Source of the DNA: CAVRCA01 sp963719345
Lineage (GTDB): Bacteria; Pseudomonadota; Alphaproteobacteria; Acetobacterales; Acetobacteraceae
DNA length: 64,000 nt
Assembly: GCA_963719345.1 (NCBI GenBank)
Contig: CAVRCA010000001.1
Span: 1,488,001-1,552,000 of the forward strand
Reading direction: 5' to 3'
Below are positions 17,968 through 27,154 of this stretch, piece by piece. The notes beneath the pieces are model-generated. The model was not told the DNA's origin and ran no database searches. It worked only from the letters and a program-made list of their open reading frames with translations. A program made the translations under genes and the position numbers. Position 1 is the first letter of the stretch. Each line of letters begins with the position of its first letter.

Positions 17968-18098
17968 TCCCCCACCCCGACTCTCTCCCGGAGGAAGAGG
18001 GAGAAGAAAGCCTTTTTCGGTCGGGCGACGAGAGAAGGCTCTCTTCCTAGAGGAGGGAGAGAGAAGCCTGCTCCCCTCGTGAGAGGGTTGGGTAAGGT
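17968..18098. repeat. Degenerate intergenic palindromic element
   Basis: The gap between ydcF and the methyltransferase gene is filled by a purine/pyrimidine-skewed element. The left end has CCACCCCGACTCTCTCCC; the right end has GAGAGGGTTGGGTAAGG, an imperfect inverted copy. Inside, several short GGAGGGAGAG and CTCTC blocks can pair. The right end resembles that of the element at 27091-27150, so the two probably belong to one interspersed family. No coding potential is seen. Confidence 0.5.
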
Positions 18099-18112
18099 CT
18101 ACCGGGACGCGA

Positions 18113-19174
18113 TCATCCCAGCTTATCGAACACCATGACCTTTGAAACGAACGCCTGGGTGTCCCGGACGTGGGTCAGGCCGCGATCGCTCGCCAGCCGG
18201 CCGAAATCCTCCCTCGTGTAGCTGGCGAAATAGGGCTCATGAAAGTTCTGCGGAAAGAGGTCGAGCAGGCCCTCGTACTCCGGCCTGTCGCCGCTCTGCA
18301 GCGAATCGATGATCACCAAACGCCCTCCGGGCTTCAGAACGCGAGCGAATTCCCCGAGCACGGTCCGGCGCACCTTCGGCGGCAGCTCGTGGAAGACGAA
18401 GGTGCTCGTGACCGCGTCCTGGCTCGCATCGGCAAGCGGAATCGCTTCGGCGTTCGCGACAATGAGGTTCGCCCAGGAGCGGCGAGCCAAGTGCCTTCGC
18501 GCCTCGCGGATGTACGCCTCTGACAGGTCGAGGCCGGTAACAGGCAGCCGCGGCCAGACCTGCTTGACGAAATCGAGCGAACGTCCCGTGCCGCAGCCAG
18601 CATCGAGGAGTTGCAGCCCGCGCTGGTCGCGGCCGGCGAAAACCTCGTGCAACTCCGGCAAGACCTGGCGGCGCATGGCGTTCGCCGTGCCACTGAAGAA
18701 CACCTCGACCTGGGTGTCGTAACGCTGGGCCGAGTCGTCCGTCAGCCAGCCGCCCGACTGAAAGTGGAAATTCTGGAGATAGTAACGGGGCCGTTTGCCA
18801 CGGGTCTCCTCGGTCAGCACCTCGCTGTGTACGCCGCCTTCGCGCCGCCGGTGTACCTCGGGCAGATCCGAGAAGAACAGACGCGAGCGATCGAGCAGCG
18901 TGGACAGGGAGCCGTCACGGTCGAGGGGAAACGGATAGAGTCCCGCCTCGACATTGGCGATGTCGCGCCGGAAAAGGGCGGCCATATCGACATAGAGGCG
19001 GTTCCGATCGGGCACTGGGTTGTCCGTCCGGGCCGGAGGCCGGGTGCTCTCGCCGTTTATCACTCGCGACAGCCGACGCATGGCGAGGCCGTGCCCGATG
19101 AACCAACCGACCCGCGGCAACTGGCTTGCGCCATAGGCGGCACGGGTGGCGAGGCGGGTGATAGGATCGATCAT
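18113..19174 (-). CDS. Class I SAM-dependent methyltransferase (UbiE-like fold)
   Basis: 353 aa from the ATG at 19174 (MIDPITRLATRAAYG); the longer frame to 19300 adds an unlikely basic stretch. The SAM core is clear: QLLDAGCGTGRSLDF, GLDLSEAYI, ANAEAIPLADASQD, STFVFHELPP and VLKPGGRLVIIDS. The N-terminal half carries a second conserved block, NFHFQSGGWLTDDSAQRYDTQ followed by FSGTANAMRRQ, seen in a distinct subfamily whose substrate I cannot name. It stands 65 bp after the crotonase gene and could belong to the same transcript. Its job in that context is unknown. Confidence 0.75.
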   Translation of the reverse strand: MIDPITRLATRAAYGASQLPRVGWFIGHGLAMRRLSRVINGESTRPPARTDNPVPDRNRLYVDMAALFRRDIANVEAGLYPFPLDRDGSLSTLLDRSRLFFSDLPEVHRRREGGVHSEVLTEETRGKRPRYYLQNFHFQSGGWLTDDSAQRYDTQVEVFFSGTANAMRRQVLPELHEVFAGRDQRGLQLLDAGCGTGRSLDFVKQVWPRLPVTGLDLSEAYIREARRHLARRSWANLIVANAEAIPLADASQDAVTSTFVFHELPPKVRRTVLGEFARVLKPGGRLVIIDSLQSGDRPEYEGLLDLFPQNFHEPYFASYTREDFGRLASDRGLTHVRDTQAFVSKVMVFDKLG

Positions 19175-19238
19175 GCTACCGATCTCGATGATCCAGCGGT
19201 GACCGCAAGCGCGATGGCAGAAATGTGAGCGGGAACGC

Positions 19239-20030
19239 CTACTCCCCCCGGAACACCGGTTTGCGCTTTTCCACGAACGCACGGACGCCCTCGCGGCCAT
19301 CCGCCGTGTTGCCGGAACGCGCGATCATGCGTGTCTCCCGTTCCATCTGGGATTCCAGCGTTTCGTTCGGCGCGTGCAGCAGCAGCTTCTTGACCCCGCC
19401 ATAGGCCTCCGTCGGTCCGTGCGCCAATTGGCGGGCCAGCGCACCGGCCTGCTCGATGAGCTGATCGGCCGGGACTACCCGGTTCACCAGCCCCCATTCC
19501 AGCGCCTCCGCCGCGGTCAACGTCCGGTTGGTCAGGTACAGGTCCATCGCGCGCCTTGTGCCGAGGATGCGGCTCAGGAAATAGGTGGAGCTGCCGTCCG
19601 GCGTCAGGCCGATCTGGGTATAGGCACTGGTGAACTTCGCATGCTCGGCGGCGATCGCGAGGTCGCAGCAGGCGACCAGGCTGAGCCCTGCCCCGGCGGC
19701 GACCCCATTGATGGCGGCGATCAGCGGCGCCCGCATCCAAGCGAAACGCGAGACGGCGACATGCAGAGGGGCCGTCATCTCCTTGAGCAGGATTTCGATT
19801 CGCTCCGGGTTGGCGGCGAAAGCGGTGACGTCGCCGCCGGCGCAGAACGCGCGCTCGCCGGTGCCGGTCAGCACCGCTGCGCGCACTCGCTTGTCGGAGC
19901 CGCACAGATTGGCGATTTCGAGCAGTTCCTGCCCGACTTTCAGGGTCACGGCATTGAACGAGGCGGGCCGGTTGATGCGGATCCAGGCGACGTTGTCGCT
20001 GATCTCGAAGTCGATCGTCTCATACGGCAT
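19239..20030 (-). CDS. Enoyl-CoA hydratase/isomerase family protein, PaaG-like active site
   Basis: 263-aa crotonase. The oxyanion-hole strand (AFCAGGDVTAF) and the second strand (GVAAGAGLSLVACCD) are present, but the first catalytic glutamate of true hydratases (GGGxE) is replaced, and the second region reads IGLTPDGSSTYFL with an aspartate. That pattern is typical of PaaG-like ring-opening or double-bond isomerases rather than FadB-type hydratases. It ends KRKPVFRGE, a usual end in this subfamily. It lies downstream of a frameshifted acyl-CoA ligase, 30 bp away, and might serve the leucine pathway opposite, but the active site argues against simple methylglutaconyl-CoA hydratase. Confidence 0.8.
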   Translation of the reverse strand: MPYETIDFEISDNVAWIRINRPASFNAVTLKVGQELLEIANLCGSDKRVRAAVLTGTGERAFCAGGDVTAFAANPERIEILLKEMTAPLHVAVSRFAWMRAPLIAAINGVAAGAGLSLVACCDLAIAAEHAKFTSAYTQIGLTPDGSSTYFLSRILGTRRAMDLYLTNRTLTAAEALEWGLVNRVVPADQLIEQAGALARQLAHGPTEAYGGVKKLLLHAPNETLESQMERETRMIARSGNTADGREGVRAFVEKRKPVFRGE

Positions 20031-20060
20031 CGCTGGCGCTCCTGGCGACGGCTTGGGACA

Positions 20061-21756
20061 TCACGCCGTCGCCAACTCGCGCGTGCCGATCTCCTCGACC
20101 ATTCGCTCGCGCATCAGGAATTTCTGCATTTTGCCGGTCACGGTCATCGGGAAATCCTCGACGAAGCGGATGTAGCGCGGGACCTTGTAGTGGGCGATCT
20201 GGTCACGACAGAACGCGCGCACCTCGTCCTCGGTCAAGCTCTCGCCCGCATTCGGTCGGATCCAGGCGCACAGCTCTTCGCCGAACTTTTCGTCCGGCAC
20301 CCCGAAAACTTGCACCTCCTCAATTTTCGGGTGGCGGTAGAGGAACTCTTCCACTTCGCGCGGATAGACGTTCTCGCCGCCGCGGATCACCAGGTCCTTG
20401 ATGCGGCCGACGATGTTGCAGTAGCCCGCCTCGTCCATCGTCGCGAGGTCGCCGGTGTGCATCCACCCCGCGCGGTCGATCGCCTGCGCGGTGCGCTCCT
20501 CGTCGTCCCAGTAACCGAGCATCACCGAGTAGCCGCGGGTGCAGAACTCGCCTGGGGTGCCGCGCGGCACAATGCGACCTTCCGTGTCAACGATCTTGAT
20601 CTCGATATAGGGAAGCGCCCGCCCAACGGTGGAGACGCGGCGTTCAAGCGAGTCGTCGTAGCGCGCTCAGGGTGCTGACCGGGCTGGTCTCAGTCATGCC
20701 ATAGCCGATCGTCATCTCACGACAATGCATCCGTTCGATAACGCGACGCATCACCTCGATGGGACAGGGCGCGCCTGCCATCACCCCGGTGCGCAGGCTT
20801 GAGAAGTCGAATTTGTCGAAATCCGGATGCTGCACTTGCGCGATAAACATCGTGGGCACACCGTAGAGCGCGGTGCAGCGTTCCTCGGAAACGGTCTGCA
20901 AGGTTGCCAGCGGATCGAATCCCTCCGCAGGATAAACCATGGCCGAACCGTGGGTAAGGCAAGCCAGGTTGCCGATAACCATGCCGAAACAATGATATAG
21001 CGGCACCGGGATGCAGACCTTGTCTTGTTCCGTGAAGCACATCCGATCGCCGAGCGACAAACCATTGTTCAGGATATTGTGGTGGGTGAGCGTAGCCCCT
21101 TTCGGGGCGCCCGTTGTGCCCGAGGTGAACTGGATGTTGATTGGGTCGTCGAACTGCAGCGCGGCGCCGATCTCGGGCAGGCGTGCGTGCTCGGCTGCGC
21201 TGCCGCACTGATACACGCGGTCGAACGGGATCGCGCCACGCACCGTTGCACCGCCGATCTGGATCACGATCTCCAGCCGCGGCAGCTTCTCCGCCTTTAA
21301 CTGTCCAGGCTCGGCGTCGCGCAGCTCCGGTGCCACGTTTGTCAGCATGGCGATGTAGTCGCTCGACTTGAAAGCGGTAGCGGTGATCAGCGCCCGGCAA
21401 CCGGCCTTGTTGAGCGCGTATTCCAGCTCGAATACTCGGTAGGCCGGGTTGATGTTTACCAGGATCAGCCCCAGCTTCGCGGTTGCGAATTGGGCGACCG
21501 TCCACTCGGAATTATTGGGTGACCAGATTCCCACGCGATCGCCGGGGACTAGGCCGAGTGCGAGCAGGCCGGCGGCGAAAGCGTCGACCCGTTCTGCCAG
21601 CTCACGCCAAGTCCATCGAACTCCCTGCTGGCGGGCAATGAGGGCGGGTCGGTCGGGCCAACGCGCCACGGTCCGGTCGAACTGGACGCCGATCGTCTCG
21701 CCCAGCAGCGGCTTATCCGATGTTCCGCAGGCGTAGCTCGGTGCCGTTATGGTCAT
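20061..21756 (-). pseudogene. AMP-dependent acyl-CoA synthetase, +1 frameshift
   Basis: Acyl-CoA ligase of the ANL superfamily, about 565 aa if the frame is repaired. The ATG at 21756 has GAGGGAG close upstream. The large domain holds FTSGTTGAPKGATLTHHN and YGMTETSPVST, then the frame breaks at forward 20661-20665 within GCGCGC and stops at 20644. The rest continues in another frame (YDDSLERRVSTVGRALPY, then GYWDDEERTAQAI, HTGDLATMD, RIKDLVIRGGENVYPREVEEF and the catalytic lysine in TVTGKMQKF). One extra base explains it. The product would activate a medium or branched acid. It is divergent from liuA, a common arrangement in alphaproteobacterial leucine clusters. Confidence 0.82.
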
Positions 21757-21879
21757 CGCTCCCTCCCTCGCGACCCGCCCAAAAACTACTCCCCCGACCG
21801 ACATGGCTTGGCGGGGGTGGCGAAATCGGCGATGCTCGCGGGAGAAGGCTACTTCAAGGCCGGAGGGATTTGCCAGAGC

Positions 21880-23058
21880 ATGCCGTCCATCCCGAACAGG
21901 CTGCCGGGGCTAGATTTCAACCTCGGCGAGACGGCGGACATGCTGCGGGACCAAGTGGCGGGCTTTGCCGCCACCGAGATCGCGCCGCGCGCCGCCGTCA
22001 TCGACCGCGAGAACGACTTTCCCGCCGACCTCTGGCGCAAGATGGGCGCCCTCGGCGTGCTCGGCATCACGGTCGAGGAGGAGTACGGCGGCGCCGGGAT
22101 GGGCTACCTCGAGCACGTGGTCGCGATGGAGGAAATCTCCCGCGCCTCGGCATCCGTCGGCCTATCCTACGGTGCCCACTCCAATCTCTGCGTCAACCAG
22201 ATCCGCCGCAACGGCACCGAGGCGCAGAAGCGCCGCTACCTGCCTGGGCTGATCGCCGGCGAGCAGGTGGGGGCGCTGGCGATGTCCGAGCCGGGCGCAG
22301 GGTCCGACGTGGTCGGGATGCGGACGCGGGCGGAGAAGCGCGGTGACCGGTTCGTGCTCAACGGCTCGAAGATGTGGATCACCAACGGGCCGAACGCCGA
22401 CACGCTGGTGGTCTACGCAAAAACCGATCCGACGCCGGGGCCGCGCGGCATCACCGCGTTCCTGATCGAAAAAGGTTTTTCCGGGTTTTCCACCGCCCAG
22501 AAGCTCGACAAGCTCGGAATGCGCGGCTCGAACACCTGTGAGCTGGTGTTCGAGGATTGCGAGGTGCCGGAGGAGAACGTGCTCGGCGCGGTCGGACGCG
22601 GCGTCAATGTGCTGATGAGCGGGCTCGATTACGAGCGCGCGGTGCTGGCCGCCGGGCCGCTCGGCATCATGCAGGCCTGCATGGACGCGGTGATGCCGTA
22701 CGTGCACGAACGAAAGCAGTTTGGTCAGCCGATCGGCGAGTTCCAGCTCATGCAGGGCAAGATCGCCGACATGTACACCACGATGAACGCCAGCCGGGCC
22801 TACGTCTACGCCGTGGCCCGCGCGTGCGATCGCGGCGAGACGACGCGCAAGGACGCCGCCGGAGCTATTCTCTATGCAGCGGAGAAGGCGACCTGGATGG
22901 CGCTCGAGGCGATCCAGGCGCTCGGCGGCAACGGCTACATCAACGACTATCCGACGGGGCGGCTGCTGCGTGACGCAAAGCTGTACGAGATCGGCGCCGG
23001 CACCAGCGAGATCCGCCGCATGCTGATCGGCCGCGAACTGTTCCGCGAGACCGCATGA
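21880..23058 (+). CDS. liuA: Isovaleryl-CoA dehydrogenase
   Basis: FAD enzyme that oxidises isovaleryl-CoA to 3-methylcrotonyl-CoA in leucine degradation, passing electrons to ETF. 392 aa from the ATG at 21880, with GGAGGG 14 bases upstream; a TTG at 21808 would add 24 residues lacking family similarity. The acyl-CoA dehydrogenase motifs AMSEPGAGSDVVGM and QALGGNGYINDYP are present. The catalytic base sits as in isovaleryl-CoA dehydrogenases, in the helix GLDYERAVLAAGPLG (E252), not at the C-terminal position used by short-chain enzymes. The start of liuB overlaps its stop by four bases. Confidence 0.94.
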   Translation: MPSIPNRLPGLDFNLGETADMLRDQVAGFAATEIAPRAAVIDRENDFPADLWRKMGALGVLGITVEEEYGGAGMGYLEHVVAMEEISRASASVGLSYGAHSNLCVNQIRRNGTEAQKRRYLPGLIAGEQVGALAMSEPGAGSDVVGMRTRAEKRGDRFVLNGSKMWITNGPNADTLVVYAKTDPTPGPRGITAFLIEKGFSGFSTAQKLDKLGMRGSNTCELVFEDCEVPEENVLGAVGRGVNVLMSGLDYERAVLAAGPLGIMQACMDAVMPYVHERKQFGQPIGEFQLMQGKIADMYTTMNASRAYVYAVARACDRGETTRKDAAGAILYAAEKATWMALEAIQALGGNGYINDYPTGRLLRDAKLYEIGAGTSEIRRMLIGRELFRETA

Positions 23059-24662
23059 CGGTCCTGCGCTCCGACCTCAGCCGGCGCTCCGACGAGTTCG
23101 CCGCCAACGACGCCGCAATGCGGGCCCAGGTCGAGGATCTGCGCGCCCGCGTGGCGGAGGCCGAGCAGGGCGGCGGCGAGGCGGCGCGCAAGCGGCATCA
23201 GGGGCGCCGCAAGCTGCTGCCGCGTGAGCGGGTGCAGGCGCTGATCGACCCGCTCTCCCCGTTTCTCGAATTCTCCCAGCTCGCCGCCTACGGCATGTAC
23301 GGCGGCGAAGTCCCGTCCGCCGGGGTCATCACCGGCATCGGGCGCGTCTCCGGGAGCGAGTGCGTCATCGTCGCCAACGACGCGACGGTGAAGGGCGGCA
23401 CCTATTTTCCGATGACCGTGAAGAAACACCTAAGGGCGCAGGAGATCGCGCGTGCCAACCGGCTGCCGTGCATCTATCTCGTGAACTCGGGCGGCGCGTT
23501 CCTGCCGCAGCAGGACGAGATCTTTCCGGATCGCGAGCATTTCGGCCGGATTTTTTTCAATCAGGCCACCATGTCGGCGGAGCGCATCCCGCAGATCGCG
23601 GTGGTGATGGGTTCCTGCACCGCCGGCGGCGCCTACGTGCCGGCGATGTCGGACGAGAGCATCATCGTGCGCAACCAGGGCACCATCTTCCTCGGTGGAC
23701 CGCCGCTGGTGAAGGCCGCCATCGGCGAAGTGGTGACGGCGGAAGAACTCGGCGGCGCCGACGTTCACGCGCGCACCTCCGGCGTGGTGGACCACTACGC
23801 GAACGACGACCGCCATGCGCTCGCCCTGTGCCGACGCATCGTTGCCGCCCTCAACCGCGACAAGCAACCGAACGTCGTCACGCGCACGCCCTGCGAGCCG
23901 CTGCACGATCCGAGCGAACTCTACGGCGTCGTCCCAGCCGACCTTCGCGCGCCGTACGACGTGCGCGAGGTGATCGCCCGCGTCGTCGATGGCAGCGAGT
24001 TCGACGAGTTCAAGCGGCTCTACGCCACCACGGTGGTCTGCGGTTTTGCGCACGTCTACGGCTATCCGGTCGGCATCATCGGCAACAACGGAATCCTGTT
24101 TTCCGAGTCGGCGCTGAAGGCGGCGCATTTCATCGAGCTGTGCAGCCAGCGCGGCATTCCCCTCGTCTTTCTGCAGAACATCACCGGCTTCATGGTCGGC
24201 CGAAAGTACGAGGCGGGCGGGATCGCCAAGGACGGCGCGAAGATGGTGACCGCCGTCGCCTCGACCTCGGTCCCGAAGTTCACATTCATCATCGGCGGCA
24301 GCTACGGCGCCGGGAACTACGGCATGTGCGGTCGCGCCTACGACCCGCGTTTTCTGTGGATGTGGCCAAATGCGCGCATCTCGGTGATGGGCGGCGAGCA
24401 GGCGGCCAGCGTGCTTGCCCAGGTCCGGCGCGACAATTTCGCCGCGCGCGGCACCGAATGGTCGGCCGCGGAAGAGGAAAAGTTCAAGGCGCCGCTCCGC
24501 ACTCAGTTCGAGGAGCAGGGGCATCCCTATTACGCGACCGCGCGGCTGTGGGACGACGGCATCATCGACCCGGCGGACACCCGGCGCGTGCTCGGCCTGT
24601 CGCTGTCGGCGGCATTGAACGCGCCGGTGGAAAAAACCCGCTTCGGCGTGTTCCGGATGTAG
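23055..24662 (+). CDS. liuB: Methylcrotonyl-CoA carboxylase, carboxyltransferase (beta) subunit
   Basis: 535-aa carboxyltransferase that moves CO2 from carboxybiotin to 3-methylcrotonyl-CoA. N- and C-terminal crotonase-like carboxyltransferase halves are present: GRRKLLPRERVQALIDP and VIVANDATVKGGTYFPMTVKK in the first, NNGILFSESALKAAHFIELC, QNITGFMVGRKYEAGGIAK and GGSYGAGNYGMCGRAYDPRF in the second. The FMVGRKYE stretch is characteristic of MCC rather than propionyl-CoA carboxylase. ATGA overlap with liuA and an 11-bp gap to liuD indicate an operon. Confidence 0.95.
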   Translation: MTVLRSDLSRRSDEFAANDAAMRAQVEDLRARVAEAEQGGGEAARKRHQGRRKLLPRERVQALIDPLSPFLEFSQLAAYGMYGGEVPSAGVITGIGRVSGSECVIVANDATVKGGTYFPMTVKKHLRAQEIARANRLPCIYLVNSGGAFLPQQDEIFPDREHFGRIFFNQATMSAERIPQIAVVMGSCTAGGAYVPAMSDESIIVRNQGTIFLGGPPLVKAAIGEVVTAEELGGADVHARTSGVVDHYANDDRHALALCRRIVAALNRDKQPNVVTRTPCEPLHDPSELYGVVPADLRAPYDVREVIARVVDGSEFDEFKRLYATTVVCGFAHVYGYPVGIIGNNGILFSESALKAAHFIELCSQRGIPLVFLQNITGFMVGRKYEAGGIAKDGAKMVTAVASTSVPKFTFIIGGSYGAGNYGMCGRAYDPRFLWMWPNARISVMGGEQAASVLAQVRRDNFAARGTEWSAAEEEKFKAPLRTQFEEQGHPYYATARLWDDGIIDPADTRRVLGLSLSAALNAPVEKTRFGVFRM

Positions 24663-24673
24663 GCGCGGACACG

Positions 24674-26680
24674 GTGTTCTCCTCCCTGCTGATCGCCAAC
24701 CGCGGCGAGATCGCCTGCCGCATCACGCGCACCGCCCGGCGCATGGGGATCACGACCGTCGCGGTCTACTCCGACGCCGACGCCGGGGCGCTGCATGTGG
24801 AAAGAGCCGATCGAGCCGTCCGCATCGGGCCGCCGCCGGCGCGCGAGAGCTATCTCGACATCGGCCGCATCGTCGAGGCGGCGCGGCGCTCCGGCGCCGA
24901 GGCGGTGCATCCGGGCTACGGGTTCCTGTCCGAGAACCCCGATTTCGCCGAAGCCTGCGAGCGGGCCGGCCTGATCTTCGTCGGCCCGTCCGCGGCGGCG
25001 ATGCGGGCGATGGGCTCGAAAGCGGCGGCGAAGGCGTTGATGGAAACGTCGGGCGTGCCGCTGCTGCCCGGCTATCACGGCGAGGACCAAGACCCCGATT
25101 TCCTTGCCGACGCCGCGCGCCGCATCGGCTTTCCGGTTGTCATCAAGGCGGTGGCCGGTGGCGGCGGCCGCGGAATGCGTGTGGTGCGCGAGGCGGCGGA
25201 GTTCGGAGAGGCGCTGGCGTCGGCCCGCCAGGAGGGCGCCGCCGCGTTCGGCGAGGACCGGGTGCTGATCGAACGCTATCTCGTGCGCCCCCGGCACATC
25301 GAGGTCCAGGTGTTCGGCGACAAGCACGGCAACGTGGTACACCTGTTTGAGCGCGACTGCTCGACGCAGCGGCGGCACCAGAAGGTGATCGAGGAAGCGC
25401 CGGCGCCGGGCCTCGATGCCAAGCGTCGGGCGGCGATGGGCGGGGCGGCGGTCGCCGCGGCACGCGCGGTCGGCTACGTCGGCGCCGGCACGGTCGAGTT
25501 CGTCGCCGATGAAACCGGTTTTTTCTTCCTGGAGATGAACACCCGCCTCCAGGTCGAGCATCCCGTCACCGAGATGGTCACCGGGTTCGATCTCGTCGAG
25601 TGGCAGCTCCGCGTCGCCGCCGGCGAACCCCTGCCGGCGTCGCAGGACGCCATCCGGCTGCATGGGCACGCGATCGAGGCGCGGATCTACGCCGAGGATC
25701 CGGCGCGCGATTTTTCTCCCTCGATCGGCCGGCTTGTCGCGTTCCGCACGCCGCCCGAGACCGCCTCGGTTCGGATCGATGCCGGCGTGCGCGCGGGCGA
25801 TACGATCTCGGTGCATTACGATGCGATGATCGCCAAGCTGATCTGCCACGCCGACGATCGCCCGGCAGCACTGGCGACGTTGCGCGCCGCACTAGCGGCC
25901 TGTGAGGTTGCCGGGGTCGCCACCAACCTCGACCTGCTGAGCCGGATCGCCGGCACCGAGGCGTTCCGCGACGGCCGGATCGACACCGCCTTCATCGAGC
26001 GGCACGCGGACACGCTGCTCGCGCCGCAGCCGGCGCCGCCGTTCCCGGTGCTGGCGGTGGCCGCGCTCGGAGTGGTGACCGAGACCACGGAACGGGCCGC
26101 CCGGATCGCACTCGGCTCGACGGACCCGCACTCGCCCTGGAACGCGCGGGACTCCTGGTGGCCCAACGCCATGCCGGAGCACCGTCTGGCGTTCCTCGCC
26201 GACACCGAGGAATACTCGGTCCGGCTGCGGCGCTGCGGCACCGGATGGACGCTGACGGCCGGGAGCGGATCGGCGAACGGGCGCGCTTGGCGCGCAGCCG
26301 ATGGCGAACTGGGCTTCGAGCTTGACGGGATGCGGGGATACGCCCGCTTCGAGCATCAGGGTGAGAGCATCACGGTGCGGCTGCGGGGCGAGACCTGGCG
26401 GCTGCGCCTGCCGGACCCGAGTGCCGCCGATGCCGACGAGAACGTGGCCGGGAGCCGGCTGGTCGCGCCGATCCCCGGCCAGGTGAAGGATATTCACGCC
26501 GAGCCCGGTCAGGCGGTGACCCGCGGCGAGGTTTTGGTCGTTCTGGAGGCGATGAAGACCGTGTTCCGCCTCGCTGCGCCGGCGGACGGGGTGGTGGCGA
26601 CCGTGCCCTGCCGCGCCGGGGACACGGTGCAGGAAGGCCAGTTGCTGGTCAGCTTCGTCGAGGAAGCCGCCACCACCTAA
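24674..26680 (+). CDS. liuD: Methylcrotonyl-CoA carboxylase, biotin (alpha) subunit
   Basis: 668 aa from a GTG at 24674, the first start codon that gives the family N-terminus (FSSLLIANRGEIACRI). The biotin carboxylase domain covers about residues 1-445, with the ATP-grasp loop AVAGGGGRGMRVV and the catalytic EMNTRLQVEHPVTE. The biotinyl domain is C-terminal with the attachment lysine at residue 628 in EAMKT; most relatives have EAMKM. The enzyme carboxylates biotin with bicarbonate and ATP and works with liuB. The open frame runs far upstream through liuB in another phase, but that part is not coding. liuC and liuE, the next leucine-pathway genes, do not follow. Confidence 0.95.
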   Translation: MFSSLLIANRGEIACRITRTARRMGITTVAVYSDADAGALHVERADRAVRIGPPPARESYLDIGRIVEAARRSGAEAVHPGYGFLSENPDFAEACERAGLIFVGPSAAAMRAMGSKAAAKALMETSGVPLLPGYHGEDQDPDFLADAARRIGFPVVIKAVAGGGGRGMRVVREAAEFGEALASARQEGAAAFGEDRVLIERYLVRPRHIEVQVFGDKHGNVVHLFERDCSTQRRHQKVIEEAPAPGLDAKRRAAMGGAAVAAARAVGYVGAGTVEFVADETGFFFLEMNTRLQVEHPVTEMVTGFDLVEWQLRVAAGEPLPASQDAIRLHGHAIEARIYAEDPARDFSPSIGRLVAFRTPPETASVRIDAGVRAGDTISVHYDAMIAKLICHADDRPAALATLRAALAACEVAGVATNLDLLSRIAGTEAFRDGRIDTAFIERHADTLLAPQPAPPFPVLAVAALGVVTETTERAARIALGSTDPHSPWNARDSWWPNAMPEHRLAFLADTEEYSVRLRRCGTGWTLTAGSGSANGRAWRAADGELGFELDGMRGYARFEHQGESITVRLRGETWRLRLPDPSAADADENVAGSRLVAPIPGQVKDIHAEPGQAVTRGEVLVVLEAMKTVFRLAAPADGVVATVPCRAGDTVQEGQLLVSFVEEAATT

Positions 26681-26696
26681 CCATCAGGAGAAAACC

Positions 26697-27083
26697 ATGC
26701 CGCAGTTCCAGTACGACCACATGCATCTCCGCAGCCCGGACCCGGAGGCGACCGCGCGGTTCTACGAAACGATGTTCGGGGCCGAGGTGCTGCGCTCCAA
26801 GCAGGCGGACGGCAGCGAGCGGATTGATTTGAACCTGTGCGGCGCCCGGGTGTTCATTGCGCCGGTGCGCGACGAGGGAGCCGCTCAGCCACCGAGCGCG
26901 CCCTATCTCGGGCTTGAGCATCTCGGGCTGCGCGTCACGGGAATCGACGATGCGGTGGCCGGGCTGAAAGCCAAGGGCGTCCAGTTCACCATGGAACCCA
27001 CGACCATCCGGCCCGGCGTCCGAATCGCGTTCCTGCGCGGGCCGGAGAACGTCAGCATCGAGTTGCTGGAGCGGAGCGCGTAG
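26697..27083 (+). CDS. VOC family (glyoxalase-like) protein
   Basis: 128-aa single vicinal-oxygen-chelate module with two beta-alpha-beta-beta-beta repeats: YDHMHLRSPDPEATARFYETMFG in the first and LEHLGLRVTGIDDAVAGLKAKG in the second. H8 and a C-terminal glutamate in VSIELLERS fit metal ligands. AGGAGAA lies just before the ATG. It follows liuD by 16 bp and may be part of the same transcript. Some methylmalonyl-CoA epimerases belong to this fold, but at 128 aa with this sequence the role cannot be fixed. Confidence 0.75.
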   Translation: MPQFQYDHMHLRSPDPEATARFYETMFGAEVLRSKQADGSERIDLNLCGARVFIAPVRDEGAAQPPSAPYLGLEHLGLRVTGIDDAVAGLKAKGVQFTMEPTTIRPGVRIAFLRGPENVSIELLERSA

Positions 27084-27099
27084 AACCCTCGCGTCATCC

Positions 27100-27142
27100 C
27101 TCCTTCCGGGGGAAGGAGAAGCCCTCTCCCGCCGGGAGAGGG
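27100..27142. terminator. Paired hairpins between convergent genes (likely bidirectional terminator/repeat)
   Basis: Two perfect hairpins stand side by side: CTCCTTCC-ggg-GGAAGGAG (27100-27118) and CCCTCTCCC-gcc-GGGAGAGGG (27122-27142). They lie between the stops of the VOC gene and the convergent monooxygenase gene. No T-run follows, so termination would depend on Rho or on the structure. The right flank (GGGAGAGGGTGGGGTGAG) resembles the end of the element at 17968-18098. Confidence 0.55.
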
Positions 27143-27154
27143 TGGGGTGAGAAC

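Noticed and set aside
23360..24673. Upstream part of the frame that contains liuD
   Set aside because: It reads liuB in the wrong phase; the biotin carboxylase N-terminus begins at GTG 24674.
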